DNA of 64,000 nt from an uncultured Draconibacterium sp. GTDB taxonomy: Bacteria; Bacteroidota; Bacteroidia; Bacteroidales; Prolixibacteraceae. Position numbers and translations under genes: made by a program. Positions within the stretch are counted from its first letter, which is position 1. Each line of letters opens with the position of its first letter. The DNA lies in assembly GCF_963677155.1 (NCBI RefSeq), contig NZ_OY781884.1, positions 2,124,134-2,188,133 on the forward strand. The letters are read 5' to 3'. Shown piece after piece: positions 1 to 9,502 of this stretch. The notes beneath the pieces are model-generated. The model saw nothing but the letters and a program-made list of their open reading frames with translations. It made no database searches and was not told the DNA's origin.

Positions 1-1
1 T

Positions 2-994
2 GAGTTACTGGAAAGTGCCGAAAGACTGGACTTTGAACGAGATGAATTTGAATTTCTTTTTGTAGATGATGGCTCAAAAGATGGTTTTAAGGATTTCATA
101 AATAATTATAAATCAAAAACCAACCTTAATACACACTCAATTTATCAGGAGAATAAAGGTCCGGGAGAAGCTCGTAATAACGGAATGCGAAATGCAAAAG
201 GAGAATATTTCATCTTTGTGGACTCCGATTGTATGTTTCCTCCAAATTGGTTACGCACGATTGATGAGGAACTTCAAAGAAACAACTATGAAGCATTTGG
301 TGGCCCAGACACTTGCCACGAATCGTTCAGCCCTCTTTTAAAAGCTATTACCTACTCCATGACATCGAAGTTGGGAACCGGAGGTACTAGAGGACAAAAG
401 AAAAGCGTGGGTAAATTTTACCCCCGAAGTTTTAATATGGGCATACACCGAAAGATTTTTGAGAATATAGGAGGTATGAACAAACTGCGTCATGGCCAGG
501 ATATGGATTTCTCGCAACGCATTTACGATGCGGGGTACAACGTTGGATTAATTGCAAATGCTTTTGTATATCATAAACGTAGAACCAGTCTGTCTAAATT
601 TTATCGCCAGATTTTTAACTGGGGAGTTGCCCGGATCAATCTTTCACTGCTACATCCCTCCATGTTGAAACCAGTACACCTATTGCCTGCCATGGTCGTA
701 TTTGGGCTCGTTTTTCTGCTCGTTTTCACCACTATTTTCCCGGTAATTGGAAGCTATCTGTGGATATTCACCGGCATTAGCTATCTGGGAATTATATTTA
801 CTGCGTTTTTTCAATCCCTTCTACAATATAAAAACCTGAAAGTTGCTTTACTTTCACCTGTTACATTAAACATTCAGGTATTCGCCTATGGGTTTGGATT
901 AATAAAAGCTCTATGGCAGACTAAAATTCTGGGAAGAAAGGAAGCGGAAGGATTTGTAAAAGGCTACTACGGAAAGAAACTTGAAAGTCGATAA
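2..994 (+). CDS. Family 2 glycosyltransferase, 5' end cut off by the window
   Basis: The reading frame is open from base 2, so 330 codons are visible and the true start lies to the left. The visible protein begins inside a GT-A fold. It shows FVDDGSKDG near visible residue 20, GPGEARNNGM near 53, and the DxD-like nucleotide-sugar/metal motif in FVDSDCMFP near 73. A downstream acidic motif, GQDMDFSQRI, is typical of GT2 enzymes. After about residue 215 come two or three hydrophobic segments, so the enzyme is probably anchored to the inner membrane and acts on the cytoplasmic face. It leads a rightward group of glycan genes and ends 2 bases before the next start. The acceptor and donor sugars cannot be read from the sequence. 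Confidence 0.9.
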   Translation, partial: ELLESAERLDFERDEFEFLFVDDGSKDGFKDFINNYKSKTNLNTHSIYQENKGPGEARNNGMRNAKGEYFIFVDSDCMFPPNWLRTIDEELQRNNYEAFGGPDTCHESFSPLLKAITYSMTSKLGTGGTRGQKKSVGKFYPRSFNMGIHRKIFENIGGMNKLRHGQDMDFSQRIYDAGYNVGLIANAFVYHKRRTSLSKFYRQIFNWGVARINLSLLHPSMLKPVHLLPAMVVFGLVFLLVFTTIFPVIGSYLWIFTGISYLGIIFTAFFQSLLQYKNLKVALLSPVTLNIQVFAYGFGLIKALWQTKILGRKEAEGFVKGYYGKKLESR

Positions 995-996
995 GA

Positions 997-2268
997 ATGA
1001 CCAAAAAAGTACTAATAATAACATATTATTGGCCTCCTGCCGGAGGCCCTGGTGTACAGCGAGTACTTAAGTTCGCCAAGTATCTTCCGGAATTTGGCTG
1101 GGAACCAATCATTCTCACGGTTGAAAATGGAGACTATCACGCTATCGATAAATCCTTATTAAAAGATATTCCCAAGGATTTAAAAATTCATAAAATCGCT
1201 ACTTTCTCTGTCTTGGACTTGTATAAGAAGATTTTTGGAAGTAAAAAAGCAATAAGTTCATTTGAACTGACAAAAAACGAAGGTGGTCTAAGATTTAAAC
1301 TTATTAAATGGGTTCGCGCTAATTTTTTTATTCCGGATGCACGAGGTGGATGGAAACGTGCAGCTGTGAAGAAAGGGATAGAAATTATCAAGGAAGAAAA
1401 ACCGGATATTATCTTCACTTCTTCCCCTCCCCACTCGTTACAACTAATTGGCTTAAAGCTAAAAAGAAAAACCGGATTAAAATGGGTAGCTGACTTCCGC
1501 GATCCATGGACCGATGCCTTCTGGGATAAAGAACTGCCAAGATTAAAGATATTGGAGAGATACAACCTATGGCTTGAATACAAAACCCTCTCCAATGCAG
1601 ACCTTTGTACAATTGTCAGTGAAGGCTTCTCCGAGTTATTAAAGAAAGACCGACAAGTAACATTTAAGATCCTCCCCAATGGATTCGATGCTGAAGATTT
1701 CGAGAAATTCAAATATCAAAGAGGTCAAAAATTTAGAATAACCTACATTGGAAGCATCGCGGAAAGCCAGAATCCTATACATTTATTCAAAAGTATTAGT
1801 CTGTTACCTCAAAAAATTCAAGCATTACTCGATATCAATTTTTTTGGAGTCTTCGATACATCGGTTAAGAATGCTGCGAGTGAGTTAAAAGCACCAATTC
1901 ATTTTCATGCTTATATTCCGCATAACACTGCAATAAAAAAAATGATCAACTCGGAGATGCTTATTTTGCTTATTCCACGAAATACAAAAGGTATTCTGAC
2001 CGGAAAATTATATGAATATCTGGCATCTAATAATTTCATTTTGACAATAGCCCCCGATGGAAGCGAAGTGGAGAAGATCATCGGCAGGTGCAATAGTGGT
2101 GCAACTGTTTCCTTTCAAGATGATCCATCTCGTATCTTGCTAGATCAAATCACGAGATGGCAGAGGAAACAACTCTTGAATTGTAATACCGGCGAAATAG
2201 AAAAATTAAGTAGAAAATCAATTACTCAGAAGTTATCTGAGATCTTTAATAAAATAATTGAAGAATGA
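997..2268 (+). CDS. GT4-like glycosyltransferase (GT-B fold)
   Basis: This 423-residue protein starts with a beta strand and a glycine-rich turn (YYWPPAGGPGVQRVLKFAKYL, split across residues 9-29), typical of the acceptor domain of GT-B glycosyltransferases. ADFRDPW lies near residue 165. The C-terminal half holds a donor-binding Rossmann domain (ITYIGSIAESQNP, then LTGKLYEYLASN). It is predicted cytosolic or peripheral. Its stop codon overlaps the start of the next gene as ATGA, which indicates translational coupling in the polysaccharide operon. The sugar transferred is unknown. The long reading frame on the opposite strand of its middle part is a shadow. Confidence 0.88.
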   Translation: MTKKVLIITYYWPPAGGPGVQRVLKFAKYLPEFGWEPIILTVENGDYHAIDKSLLKDIPKDLKIHKIATFSVLDLYKKIFGSKKAISSFELTKNEGGLRFKLIKWVRANFFIPDARGGWKRAAVKKGIEIIKEEKPDIIFTSSPPHSLQLIGLKLKRKTGLKWVADFRDPWTDAFWDKELPRLKILERYNLWLEYKTLSNADLCTIVSEGFSELLKKDRQVTFKILPNGFDAEDFEKFKYQRGQKFRITYIGSIAESQNPIHLFKSISLLPQKIQALLDINFFGVFDTSVKNAASELKAPIHFHAYIPHNTAIKKMINSEMLILLIPRNTKGILTGKLYEYLASNNFILTIAPDGSEVEKIIGRCNSGATVSFQDDPSRILLDQITRWQRKQLLNCNTGEIEKLSRKSITQKLSEIFNKIIEE

Positions 2269-3272
2269 AGCAACTTGGAAAAGTATTCTTTATGCTCAAA
2301 AAATTGAAAAGAGACCTTTTCAATCGTCCCGACTTACAGTTGTCTGAAGATAATAAGAGTAGGGAACTAAAGGAATATTACCTGATTTTTGAAGATAATC
2401 CAAAAAAACTCAACCGCTTAATTGCCCATTTCGACGAAAATGGCGTTCCTCTTAATACAAGCTATATAGATGTAGAAGAAAAAAAACTTCATTATTATCC
2501 CATCTCGATAGGGCAATACGCCCTGGCAATTTACCATAATTGGTTGCATACGGGAAATTTGGAAAAAAAAGCACATTTTCTGCGTATTACCGAATGGTTT
2601 TATAATAACCGCGCCGAAGAAGAAACTCTTGGAACATATTGGCTCACCGATGTCCCCAAGCCTGAGCATCTTATTACCAGAGCCTGGAAATCGGCTTTTG
2701 CCCAAAGCCGTGCACTATCGGTTATGCTTCGGGCCTGGCAGCTAACAGGCGACAAAAAATATTTCGAATGCTGTAAAAAAGCACTTATCCCATTCACCAA
2801 AGACATTAACGAGGGTGGTGTGGCTATCCGCAGAAATAGAGGTGAAACCTTTTACGAAGAATACGTGGCAAAATATCCAACCCGGATAATCGACGGACAT
2901 ATTTTTGCACTATTCGGGCTCTATGATTTTGTCAGGGCAGTTCCCGATAAACTTGATCCGGATTCACACCGTTTGGCGAAAAGGTTATTCGACGAAGGAG
3001 TAGAAGGAATTGCAAACCAATGGCAAAAGCTCAATCTTGGATTTTGGATTCGTTACAGTTTGTCTGAGATTCCTGTTTATCCAAAGGATGATCCGTGCAC
3101 CGTAAGTTATCTTCGGTTGATAGGAATGCAACTGAAAGTATTAATTAAACTAACTCAGCACCCAGAATTAATTCGTTTTTATGAAAAAATTAAAAGTGTA
3201 GATAAATTCCTCAACATTCTGAGGATGTATCGGTTAAAATATCAATCTTTAAAGAAACTCAATCGTTTGTAA
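2265..3272 (+). CDS. D-glucuronyl C5-epimerase C-terminal-like protein
   Basis: The 335-residue protein resembles the C-terminal (alpha/alpha)6 region of D-glucuronyl C5-epimerases (Glce family). Visible landmarks are YYPISIGQYALAIYHNWL near residue 77, the aromatic-rich TYWLTDVP, and a late WIRYSLSEIPVYPKDDPCT block containing a conserved tyrosine. The family inverts the C5 carboxyl group of glucuronic acid within a finished polymer, giving iduronic acid in heparan-type chains. Bacterial versions occur in capsule and O-antigen clusters. No clear signal peptide is seen, so a cytoplasmic step on a lipid-linked chain is possible. It overlaps the upstream glycosyltransferase by 4 bases and is followed after 1 base by asnB. 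True substrate specificity is inferred only. Confidence 0.75.
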   Translation: MKQLGKVFFMLKKLKRDLFNRPDLQLSEDNKSRELKEYYLIFEDNPKKLNRLIAHFDENGVPLNTSYIDVEEKKLHYYPISIGQYALAIYHNWLHTGNLEKKAHFLRITEWFYNNRAEEETLGTYWLTDVPKPEHLITRAWKSAFAQSRALSVMLRAWQLTGDKKYFECCKKALIPFTKDINEGGVAIRRNRGETFYEEYVAKYPTRIIDGHIFALFGLYDFVRAVPDKLDPDSHRLAKRLFDEGVEGIANQWQKLNLGFWIRYSLSEIPVYPKDDPCTVSYLRLIGMQLKVLIKLTQHPELIRFYEKIKSVDKFLNILRMYRLKYQSLKKLNRL

Positions 3273-3273
3273 T

Positions 3274-5217
3274 ATGTGTGGCATCCTGGGAATACACCAA
3301 AAGAACAGCAACAATACTAAATTGATGGACGAAATGCTCAATCTGATACAACATCGTGGTCCGGATGGAGCAACACAGGTTACCCATAATAATTTTACCC
3401 TGGGTCACCGGCGATTGGCCATTATCGACTTAAACACAGGCGACCAACCCATTTATAACGAAGACAACTCGATTTGTATAGTATTCAACGGCGAGATCTA
3501 TAATTTTAAAGAATTACGTCAGGAGCTGCAGGCCAAGGGACATATATTCAGAACTCAAACCGATACCGAAGTAATCCTTCACGGATTTGAGGAATACAGC
3601 ACTGCATTTTTTAGCAGGATGAACGGGATTTTTACCTTTGCCCTGCTCGATATTGTCAACAACACGCTCTTTTTAGCTCGCGATCATTTCGGAATAAAAC
3701 CTTTACATTACTACCACAACGACGCTCTACTGGTATTTGGTTCCGAACAAAAAAGTATACTGCTACATCCGCAAGTTCCCCGCGAACTCAATAAACAAGC
3801 TTTACATCTACAATTAAATCTAAGGTATACACAAGGCGACGAGACTTTATTTAAACACATAAAACGATTACCTCCGGCCCACTACCTGAAATTCTCGGAA
3901 GGGAAGATCGAAATAAAACAATTCTGGGAACTAAAATACAACAACGTAAATCAATATATAAAAGAGAATGAAGCCATTGATGGGATGCATTTTTATATGA
4001 AACAGGCTGTAGAAAGACAGTTAGTAAGTGATGTACCTGTTGGCGTTTACCTTTCCGGAGGACTCGACTCCTCTACCATTGTACAAAAAATGCACGAACT
4101 CGGGGTAGAACAAATAAATACTTTCACCCTTGGCTTTAACGAACCCACCGACGAATTCACGGATGCAGAACAAATTGCCAAATATTTTGGCACTAACCAC
4201 CACACCTTAAGCCTGCAGATGAATCCAATGGAAAAATTCCCGGAAGTAATTTGGCATGCAGAGGAACCAAAAATCAACTTACTGCAAGGGTTTAACATGT
4301 CGAAATTTGTAAGCAACCATGTAAAGGTTGTTCTTGGAGGGCTTGGAGGTGATGAACTTTTTGCAGGTTACGATATTCATAAGTTTACCAATCCTTTTAA
4401 CGCTGCTCATGCCCATATGCCCTTATGGATGCAAAAAGTTGCCCTATGGAAATCCAGAATCATCTTTAAGTTGCAAAATGCATCCGGAAAACTCCCGATA
4501 GACGAATACCGTCGCGGAGTGCAAATGTTACTGGCATTAGGTAATGTAGAAAAATTTTATCTCATAATGCGGAATACATGGGATTATGATGAACCTTTTT
4601 ACCAGAATATTTATGCAGGTAAATACCAGGGACAAGCGCTACACTTAAATAAAGTTCACCAATATTTCGATAGTCTGTTCGAAAAAGCAAACACCCTAAA
4701 AGCCCTTGAACAAGTATTGTTTGTTGAGATGCAAAGCAAAATGATAAACGATTACTTACTGGTGGAAGACCGAATGTCGATGTCGAACTCAGTAGAAGAG
4801 CGCGTTCCTTTCCTCGACCTTGATTTGGTTAATTTTGCCAATAGCATTCCGGTACACCTTAAAATCAAGCAAAACCAAACCAAATACCTTTTCCGAAAAG
4901 CAATGGAAAACCATTTACCTCCAAAAATTATTACCAAAAAGAAATGGGGCTTTACGGTAAATCCATATCTACAATTCAAAAAAGACTTAAAGGAAGTAGC
5001 ACAAAATATACTTACCAAAGAGTTTGTTGAACAACAGGGAATCTTCAACTATCAGTACATCGAAAAAATCATCAACTACAAACCATATCCAAAATTACGC
5101 TGGCATTACAATTATATTTGGGTAGCACTTGGTATTGCCATTTGGCAAAAAATGTTTATCGAAACCGATAACTTCAAAAAACGGGAGTTTATGCTGGAAG
5201 AGTATTTTAATAGATAA
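3274..5217 (+). CDS. asnB: Asparagine synthase (glutamine-hydrolysing), glycan-cluster type
   Basis: The 647-residue protein starts MCGILGIHQ, so after Met removal Cys2 is the N-terminal glutaminase nucleophile. GHRRLAIID (near 46) and FNGEIYNF (near 73) complete the class II amidotransferase site. The synthetase domain carries the PP-loop SGGLDSS at about residues 261-267. The family transfers ammonia from glutamine to an ATP-activated carboxylate, classically aspartate. AsnB homologues inside O-antigen and capsule loci can instead amidate uronic acids, as WbpS is thought to do in Pseudomonas. Its place between a C5-epimerase-like gene and a glycosyltransferase, with uronic-acid donor genes at 16-20 kb, makes a sugar carboxylate a reasonable substrate, but this is inference. 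It begins 1 base after the upstream stop. Confidence 0.92.
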   Translation: MCGILGIHQKNSNNTKLMDEMLNLIQHRGPDGATQVTHNNFTLGHRRLAIIDLNTGDQPIYNEDNSICIVFNGEIYNFKELRQELQAKGHIFRTQTDTEVILHGFEEYSTAFFSRMNGIFTFALLDIVNNTLFLARDHFGIKPLHYYHNDALLVFGSEQKSILLHPQVPRELNKQALHLQLNLRYTQGDETLFKHIKRLPPAHYLKFSEGKIEIKQFWELKYNNVNQYIKENEAIDGMHFYMKQAVERQLVSDVPVGVYLSGGLDSSTIVQKMHELGVEQINTFTLGFNEPTDEFTDAEQIAKYFGTNHHTLSLQMNPMEKFPEVIWHAEEPKINLLQGFNMSKFVSNHVKVVLGGLGGDELFAGYDIHKFTNPFNAAHAHMPLWMQKVALWKSRIIFKLQNASGKLPIDEYRRGVQMLLALGNVEKFYLIMRNTWDYDEPFYQNIYAGKYQGQALHLNKVHQYFDSLFEKANTLKALEQVLFVEMQSKMINDYLLVEDRMSMSNSVEERVPFLDLDLVNFANSIPVHLKIKQNQTKYLFRKAMENHLPPKIITKKKWGFTVNPYLQFKKDLKEVAQNILTKEFVEQQGIFNYQYIEKIINYKPYPKLRWHYNYIWVALGIAIWQKMFIETDNFKKREFMLEEYFNR

Positions 5218-5228
5218 AACAAAGGATT

Positions 5229-6380
5229 ATGGAGAAATTAAAAATACTCTATATTGCAAAAAACATTCCAACTCCCAAAAAGAAAACCAATAGGATTATA
5301 TTCGACATTGCCCAAAATGTAAGCGAATTTTGCAACATCGATTTTTTATTTCCAAAAGAAATAGTACCGTTCTGGTTCCGTAATAATCCCCGATTCTCCT
5401 ATTTGTATAAATTAAAAGAATGGACGTTTGAAGGATTTAAAATACAATCCATACCCTATATCAAGCTTCCCTTTAAATACATGCAATACTGGCCCTTGTA
5501 TTTTCTACCTAAAACAGTAAAAAAATATCTTCAAACAAAAGGACAACCTGATCTGGTACATGCGCATTACCTCTTCCCCGATGGACAGATAGCCTACCGC
5601 ATTAAAAAGAAATATGACATTCCCTATGTACTCACTTTTCGAAATCAAGACAAACAATACATCGAACTCATCTCCCCAAATAATCCGGATTATAAAAAAG
5701 CTCAAAAGATTCTTTCTGCAGCAAAACAAGTCTTGGTCCCCAATGGAGGATACAAAGAATTTGTTGATTCGAGTTTTAATGTGGTATGTAAAATTATGCC
5801 ACATGGAATTGAGGATAAAGTTTTTTGCAAAGAGAAGAAATCCAACCCAAAAGAGATTATTATCCTGAGTGTTGCTGATGGTTTGAGTACAAAAAATGTA
5901 GATTGGGTCATTAATGCTTTTAAAAATTATACCGGCGATAACAAAATTAAACTTCGGTTGATTGGTGATGTTTGTAAACGACAAGATATTATCGAACTAT
6001 CCGCTGAAGAAAAACAGATTGAATTGCTCGGCAAAGTTCCGCGAGAAGATGTACTTCAATACATGAAAGAAAGCGATATTTTTGCCTTACCCAGCAGCAA
6101 GGAAACATTTGGATTGGTTTACCTGGAAGCTGCAGCTACAGGAAATGCCATAATTGGCTTCAAAGGCGAAGGAGTTTGGGGAGTATTTGACGAACATAAT
6201 GAAATGCTGTTTTGCGATAACTTTGTTCAATTCTCAAACCTTCTACATCGTTTGATCAAAGATAACGAGTTGAGGAATAAATTGGTACAAAAAGCCTTTG
6301 AGAAAGCAAAAACAATGGAGTGGAGCAATATTCGCAAAATGTATCAATTAATTTATAAATCTTTTGATATTCTCTCGTAG
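5229..6380 (+). CDS. GT4 family glycosyltransferase
   Basis: This is a 383-residue GT-B glycosyltransferase. The N-terminal domain carries HAHYLFPDGQIAY near residue 111. The C-terminal domain has LLGKVPREDVLQYMKESDIF and then the donor-binding acidic signature in PSSKETFGLVYLEAA (the E-x7-E pattern of GT4) near residues 290-305. No membrane segment is seen, so it probably acts at the cytoplasmic face of the inner membrane on lipid-linked glycan. It closes the rightward gene group. Its last 33 bases overlap the end of the convergent flippase gene, so no independent terminator fits between them. Donor and acceptor are unknown. Confidence 0.9.
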   Translation: MEKLKILYIAKNIPTPKKKTNRIIFDIAQNVSEFCNIDFLFPKEIVPFWFRNNPRFSYLYKLKEWTFEGFKIQSIPYIKLPFKYMQYWPLYFLPKTVKKYLQTKGQPDLVHAHYLFPDGQIAYRIKKKYDIPYVLTFRNQDKQYIELISPNNPDYKKAQKILSAAKQVLVPNGGYKEFVDSSFNVVCKIMPHGIEDKVFCKEKKSNPKEIIILSVADGLSTKNVDWVINAFKNYTGDNKIKLRLIGDVCKRQDIIELSAEEKQIELLGKVPREDVLQYMKESDIFALPSSKETFGLVYLEAAATGNAIIGFKGEGVWGVFDEHNEMLFCDNFVQFSNLLHRLIKDNELRNKLVQKAFEKAKTMEWSNIRKMYQLIYKSFDILS

Positions 6381-7850
6381 CTTCTTTGGATTACGCCAAT
6401 TGTTTACTATCCTTTTGATATTCTCAATCTCCACCTTTTCGTAAAAACTGAAGAAGTACAAGATGAAAGGAAACGTGATTAAAAGAAGTGATTTAATCAC
6501 AAGTCTCCATATAAGTGCTGTCTCCGAAATTAAAATCCCAACCAATACAATAACAGATGCCAATCCAATCATTAAGCCAATTTTTTTCCATTCGTATGGA
6601 ATGGGATAAGCTTTTTGAGCAAAGTATGTTACACTGGAGAAGAAAAAAACCTGAGATATCAACGTTGCAAAGGCAGCCCCAAATATATCGAACGTTGGAA
6701 TCAATAATATATTAAGACCAATATTAATAAGACTTGTAACAAATATTAAACTCCCTATAATTTTTGTCTTTTTTGTTATATTAAGTCCAATTAGAGTATT
6801 ATCCTTCATTAGGCCAAACAACAATGAAAAGGAAATAATTGGAACAATGCTATTGGCTTGCCAGTATATTTTTGAACCACTAAACACTTTAATAAGTTCT
6901 AATGAGAATAAAGACAAAGCAATCAAGCTTACGATAAAGATAAACGACGAATAGGTATTTATCTTAGAATATAAGCGCTGATTACTTGCATGACCAATAC
7001 GTTTCATTTTTAATGGAGAAAGAGCGAGGCCTAAAGAAGTCGTAATTACAACTTTTAACGTGTTTGCAATCTTAAAGCCCAAAGAGTAGATACCTGTTTT
7101 CTCTAGACTTGACATAGAACTTAACATATATCGATCCATGGTTGCTAATAAAACACCTGAAACAGATGCCAACATTAACGGGAATCCATACTCTAACATC
7201 TCGCGTAATATTGAGAACTGTAAAGATAATTTAGAATTTTTTACCGTATAAGGAATGAAAAGAAATAACGATACCGCTTCTCCCCAAAGTGTGGCTTGCC
7301 AAATAGCAGTTAGTCCAAGTCCTTTATATAATATTCCCCAAAGAATAAGCCCCAAGGTAAGAGTGAGCTTAAAAATCTGAATTGAAATATAAAGCAATGA
7401 TTTCGTTTGCAGCTTAGCTAAACAGAGTATCTGGTTGTTTATTATTTGCAACAATGATGCAGCGATAGTAAGCTTGAGAAGAAATGAATATTTCTCCGAA
7501 TCAAACAGAAGATAAGAAATCTTATCCGATAACATTACCAATATTCCTCCAACTGGAATAAGTGTTACAATCAGAAAAAACAAAGTTGTGAAGAAAACAG
7601 TGTTTTGGACTTCCTTATACTGGTTATCCCAATACCAACGAGTAAGGCTCTGCACCATAGCCATTGTAAGAATACCAATTAAAAATTGAGAAGTAGCTTC
7701 TAATACTGCAAGTGCTCCATAATCAGAGTGTGACAAATAATCAGCATCAGTATAAAGGGGTATCAACACTAAGCCAATCAGCTTAGTTGCAATGCTGCCA
7801 ATTGCATAAACTGAGGTGTGTTTTGTCGCCTTTTTTATATCTTTAAGCAT
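6348..7850 (-). CDS. Wzx-type lipopolysaccharide/capsule repeat-unit flippase
   Basis: This 500-residue, strongly hydrophobic protein has roughly 12-14 predicted membrane helices with short polar loops. Its start, KHTSVYAIGSIATKLIGLVLIPLYT, is typical of the polysaccharide exporter branch of the MOP/MATE superfamily (Wzx, RfbX). The family flips undecaprenyl-linked repeat units from the cytoplasmic to the periplasmic face. It is the last gene of the leftward operon and sits 1 base after the AsnB-like gene. Its 3' end overlaps the convergent GT4 gene by 33 bases. No Wzy polymerase or Wzz chain regulator is visible, so the locus must continue outside the window or use another route. Confidence 0.88.
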   Translation of the reverse strand: MLKDIKKATKHTSVYAIGSIATKLIGLVLIPLYTDADYLSHSDYGALAVLEATSQFLIGILTMAMVQSLTRWYWDNQYKEVQNTVFFTTLFFLIVTLIPVGGILVMLSDKISYLLFDSEKYSFLLKLTIAASLLQIINNQILCLAKLQTKSLLYISIQIFKLTLTLGLILWGILYKGLGLTAIWQATLWGEAVSLFLFIPYTVKNSKLSLQFSILREMLEYGFPLMLASVSGVLLATMDRYMLSSMSSLEKTGIYSLGFKIANTLKVVITTSLGLALSPLKMKRIGHASNQRLYSKINTYSSFIFIVSLIALSLFSLELIKVFSGSKIYWQANSIVPIISFSLLFGLMKDNTLIGLNITKKTKIIGSLIFVTSLINIGLNILLIPTFDIFGAAFATLISQVFFFSSVTYFAQKAYPIPYEWKKIGLMIGLASVIVLVGILISETALIWRLVIKSLLLITFPFILYFFSFYEKVEIENIKRIVNNWRNPKKLRENIKRFIN

Positions 7851-7851
7851 G

Positions 7852-9498
7852 CTACAGTTCTAACTGTTTAATGGCAGAAAGCAAGGTAAGTACCTGAGAT
7901 TTCTCAATTGTGGTTCCACCTAAAAAAAGAGCCTTAGAATCATGCATTAGCTCTTTATCTTCAATCAAGTTTATATGGGTATCAAAATAAGTTTGAAGAT
8001 ATTCTTTTAATTGTTGATTAGTTTTATACCAGTAATCATAAGGATTCATTCCACGTTTCGAACTTAATCTGGCATCTTTCCCTATATGGTATCTGATTCC
8101 ATCCATTAGATATTTTGGAAACTGTTTAAGAGGAACTCTTTTCCCCCTAAATGGGACAGTTTTATCTGATACTTTAGCATTAATACTCTCCCATTTAAAA
8201 TTTGCAGCATCGGGATACTTCTGTAAAATCCATTTTTTGTATATCTTATGCTGCTCCCGATATTCTATCGGAATACTCATACAAAAATTAAGAAACTCAA
8301 TATCTACAAATGGAGAAGATACTTCTGTGTGTATTTGCGCTAAAAAATTCCCACTTAAAGCTCCATTAAATGCTCTTAGATAAAAATTAGCCCTTTCATT
8401 ATTATTCGCAAATCGGGAAAAATTATCTTTTACTTTAGATGTGTATTTACTTGATGAAGCCTTAAGCTTCTGTTGATTTTCTGTATTCTTGCGAGAGAAA
8501 GAGCTAATCACAACATCACCAAGTTGTCCGGAATGTAAGACGCCATAATTAGAGAAATTAATCATATTCATCATATTGTTGGCATGTGCTGAGCCGGAAT
8601 AAAGGATAACAGCATTTGTCCGTCTAACCATCTCATCGATATCTTTCAAAAAATTGCCATTATCCAAGGCTTTAAACAACCATTCATATCCAAGATATGT
8701 ACTCATCTCATGTGCAATAGTCATATCAAGGTATCCATACTGAGAAAAGGTTATATTAGTAACTTCTCTGTAACCCATTTCGTATGCCACAAAATTGGTC
8801 ATTCTACAATCCAGTCCGCCACTCATTGATGCGATATGCTTGTAACCATATTGGATATCTTTATCGAATTCCAACTGAATAGCTTTTCTGAACAAAACAT
8901 CTATTTGTTCGATACAATCTTGTTCCGAAAGTTTATAATTTGGCGTATTGTCTAAAGTATAATATTTCTTTAAGTTCAATTCTCCTTTTTCAAAAGTAAA
9001 ATACTCGCCAGCAGTTAACCGGGAAATTTCCTTTACTAAAGTCGAACTATCGGTCATATAACCATATGACAATAAACTATACGCCGCGTTTAAACAAAGG
9101 GAATATGACTCCTTACGAGTTTTAAGTTCTTCTATAATTCTAAATATATCCGAACTTATAATAATTGAGTCAGAAGTTTGGCTATAAAATAGTTTTTGAT
9201 CCCCAATTTGATTTGTAAAAACAATCCATTTATTCGCTTTTTTATCAAACAATGCTCCGCAGAAACTCCCCCTAAATGATTTAAAAAAACACTCTCCGAT
9301 TGTCTTATACTGTTCAATGCAATGCTTAATGTTCTCTTGTTTGTTAGATGTTGAAAAAGAAAGGTTAACCCCATTCATTAATAAAAAAAGATCATCATTC
9401 TCGAAGATGAACGTATCTGCATAAAACTTTATGTCACCAACAATTTCTGCCATGAAATGCTTACCTTTTCTGTCTATCTCAATCGCTATTTCTGCCAT
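7852..9498 (-). CDS. AsnB-like protein without glutaminase cysteine
   Basis: This is a 548-residue asparagine-synthase-like protein. The N-terminal half keeps a weak Ntn amidotransferase look (FRGSFCGALFDKKANKWI, then DQKLFYSQ), but the chain begins MAEIAIEID. The obligatory Cys2 is therefore missing and glutamine hydrolysis is not expected. The PP-loop reads SGGLDCR from residue 226, so the usual SS is CR and the ATP-pyrophosphatase core still appears present. Possible roles are ammonia-dependent ligation, use of an amine acceptor, or adenylation without amidation, as in beta-lactam-synthetase-like relatives. It lies 4 bases after a glycosyltransferase and 1 base before the flippase. No start upstream would restore a cysteine, because the preceding gene ends at 9503. 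The substrate is unknown. Confidence 0.8.
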   Translation of the reverse strand: MAEIAIEIDRKGKHFMAEIVGDIKFYADTFIFENDDLFLLMNGVNLSFSTSNKQENIKHCIEQYKTIGECFFKSFRGSFCGALFDKKANKWIVFTNQIGDQKLFYSQTSDSIIISSDIFRIIEELKTRKESYSLCLNAAYSLLSYGYMTDSSTLVKEISRLTAGEYFTFEKGELNLKKYYTLDNTPNYKLSEQDCIEQIDVLFRKAIQLEFDKDIQYGYKHIASMSGGLDCRMTNFVAYEMGYREVTNITFSQYGYLDMTIAHEMSTYLGYEWLFKALDNGNFLKDIDEMVRRTNAVILYSGSAHANNMMNMINFSNYGVLHSGQLGDVVISSFSRKNTENQQKLKASSSKYTSKVKDNFSRFANNNERANFYLRAFNGALSGNFLAQIHTEVSSPFVDIEFLNFCMSIPIEYREQHKIYKKWILQKYPDAANFKWESINAKVSDKTVPFRGKRVPLKQFPKYLMDGIRYHIGKDARLSSKRGMNPYDYWYKTNQQLKEYLQTYFDTHINLIEDKELMHDSKALFLGGTTIEKSQVLTLLSAIKQLEL

Positions 9499-9502
9499 AA
9501 TC

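Noticed and set aside
1188-1712. 174-residue antisense frame in the GT4-like gene
   Set aside because: It lies fully opposite a well-supported glycosyltransferase and has random composition.
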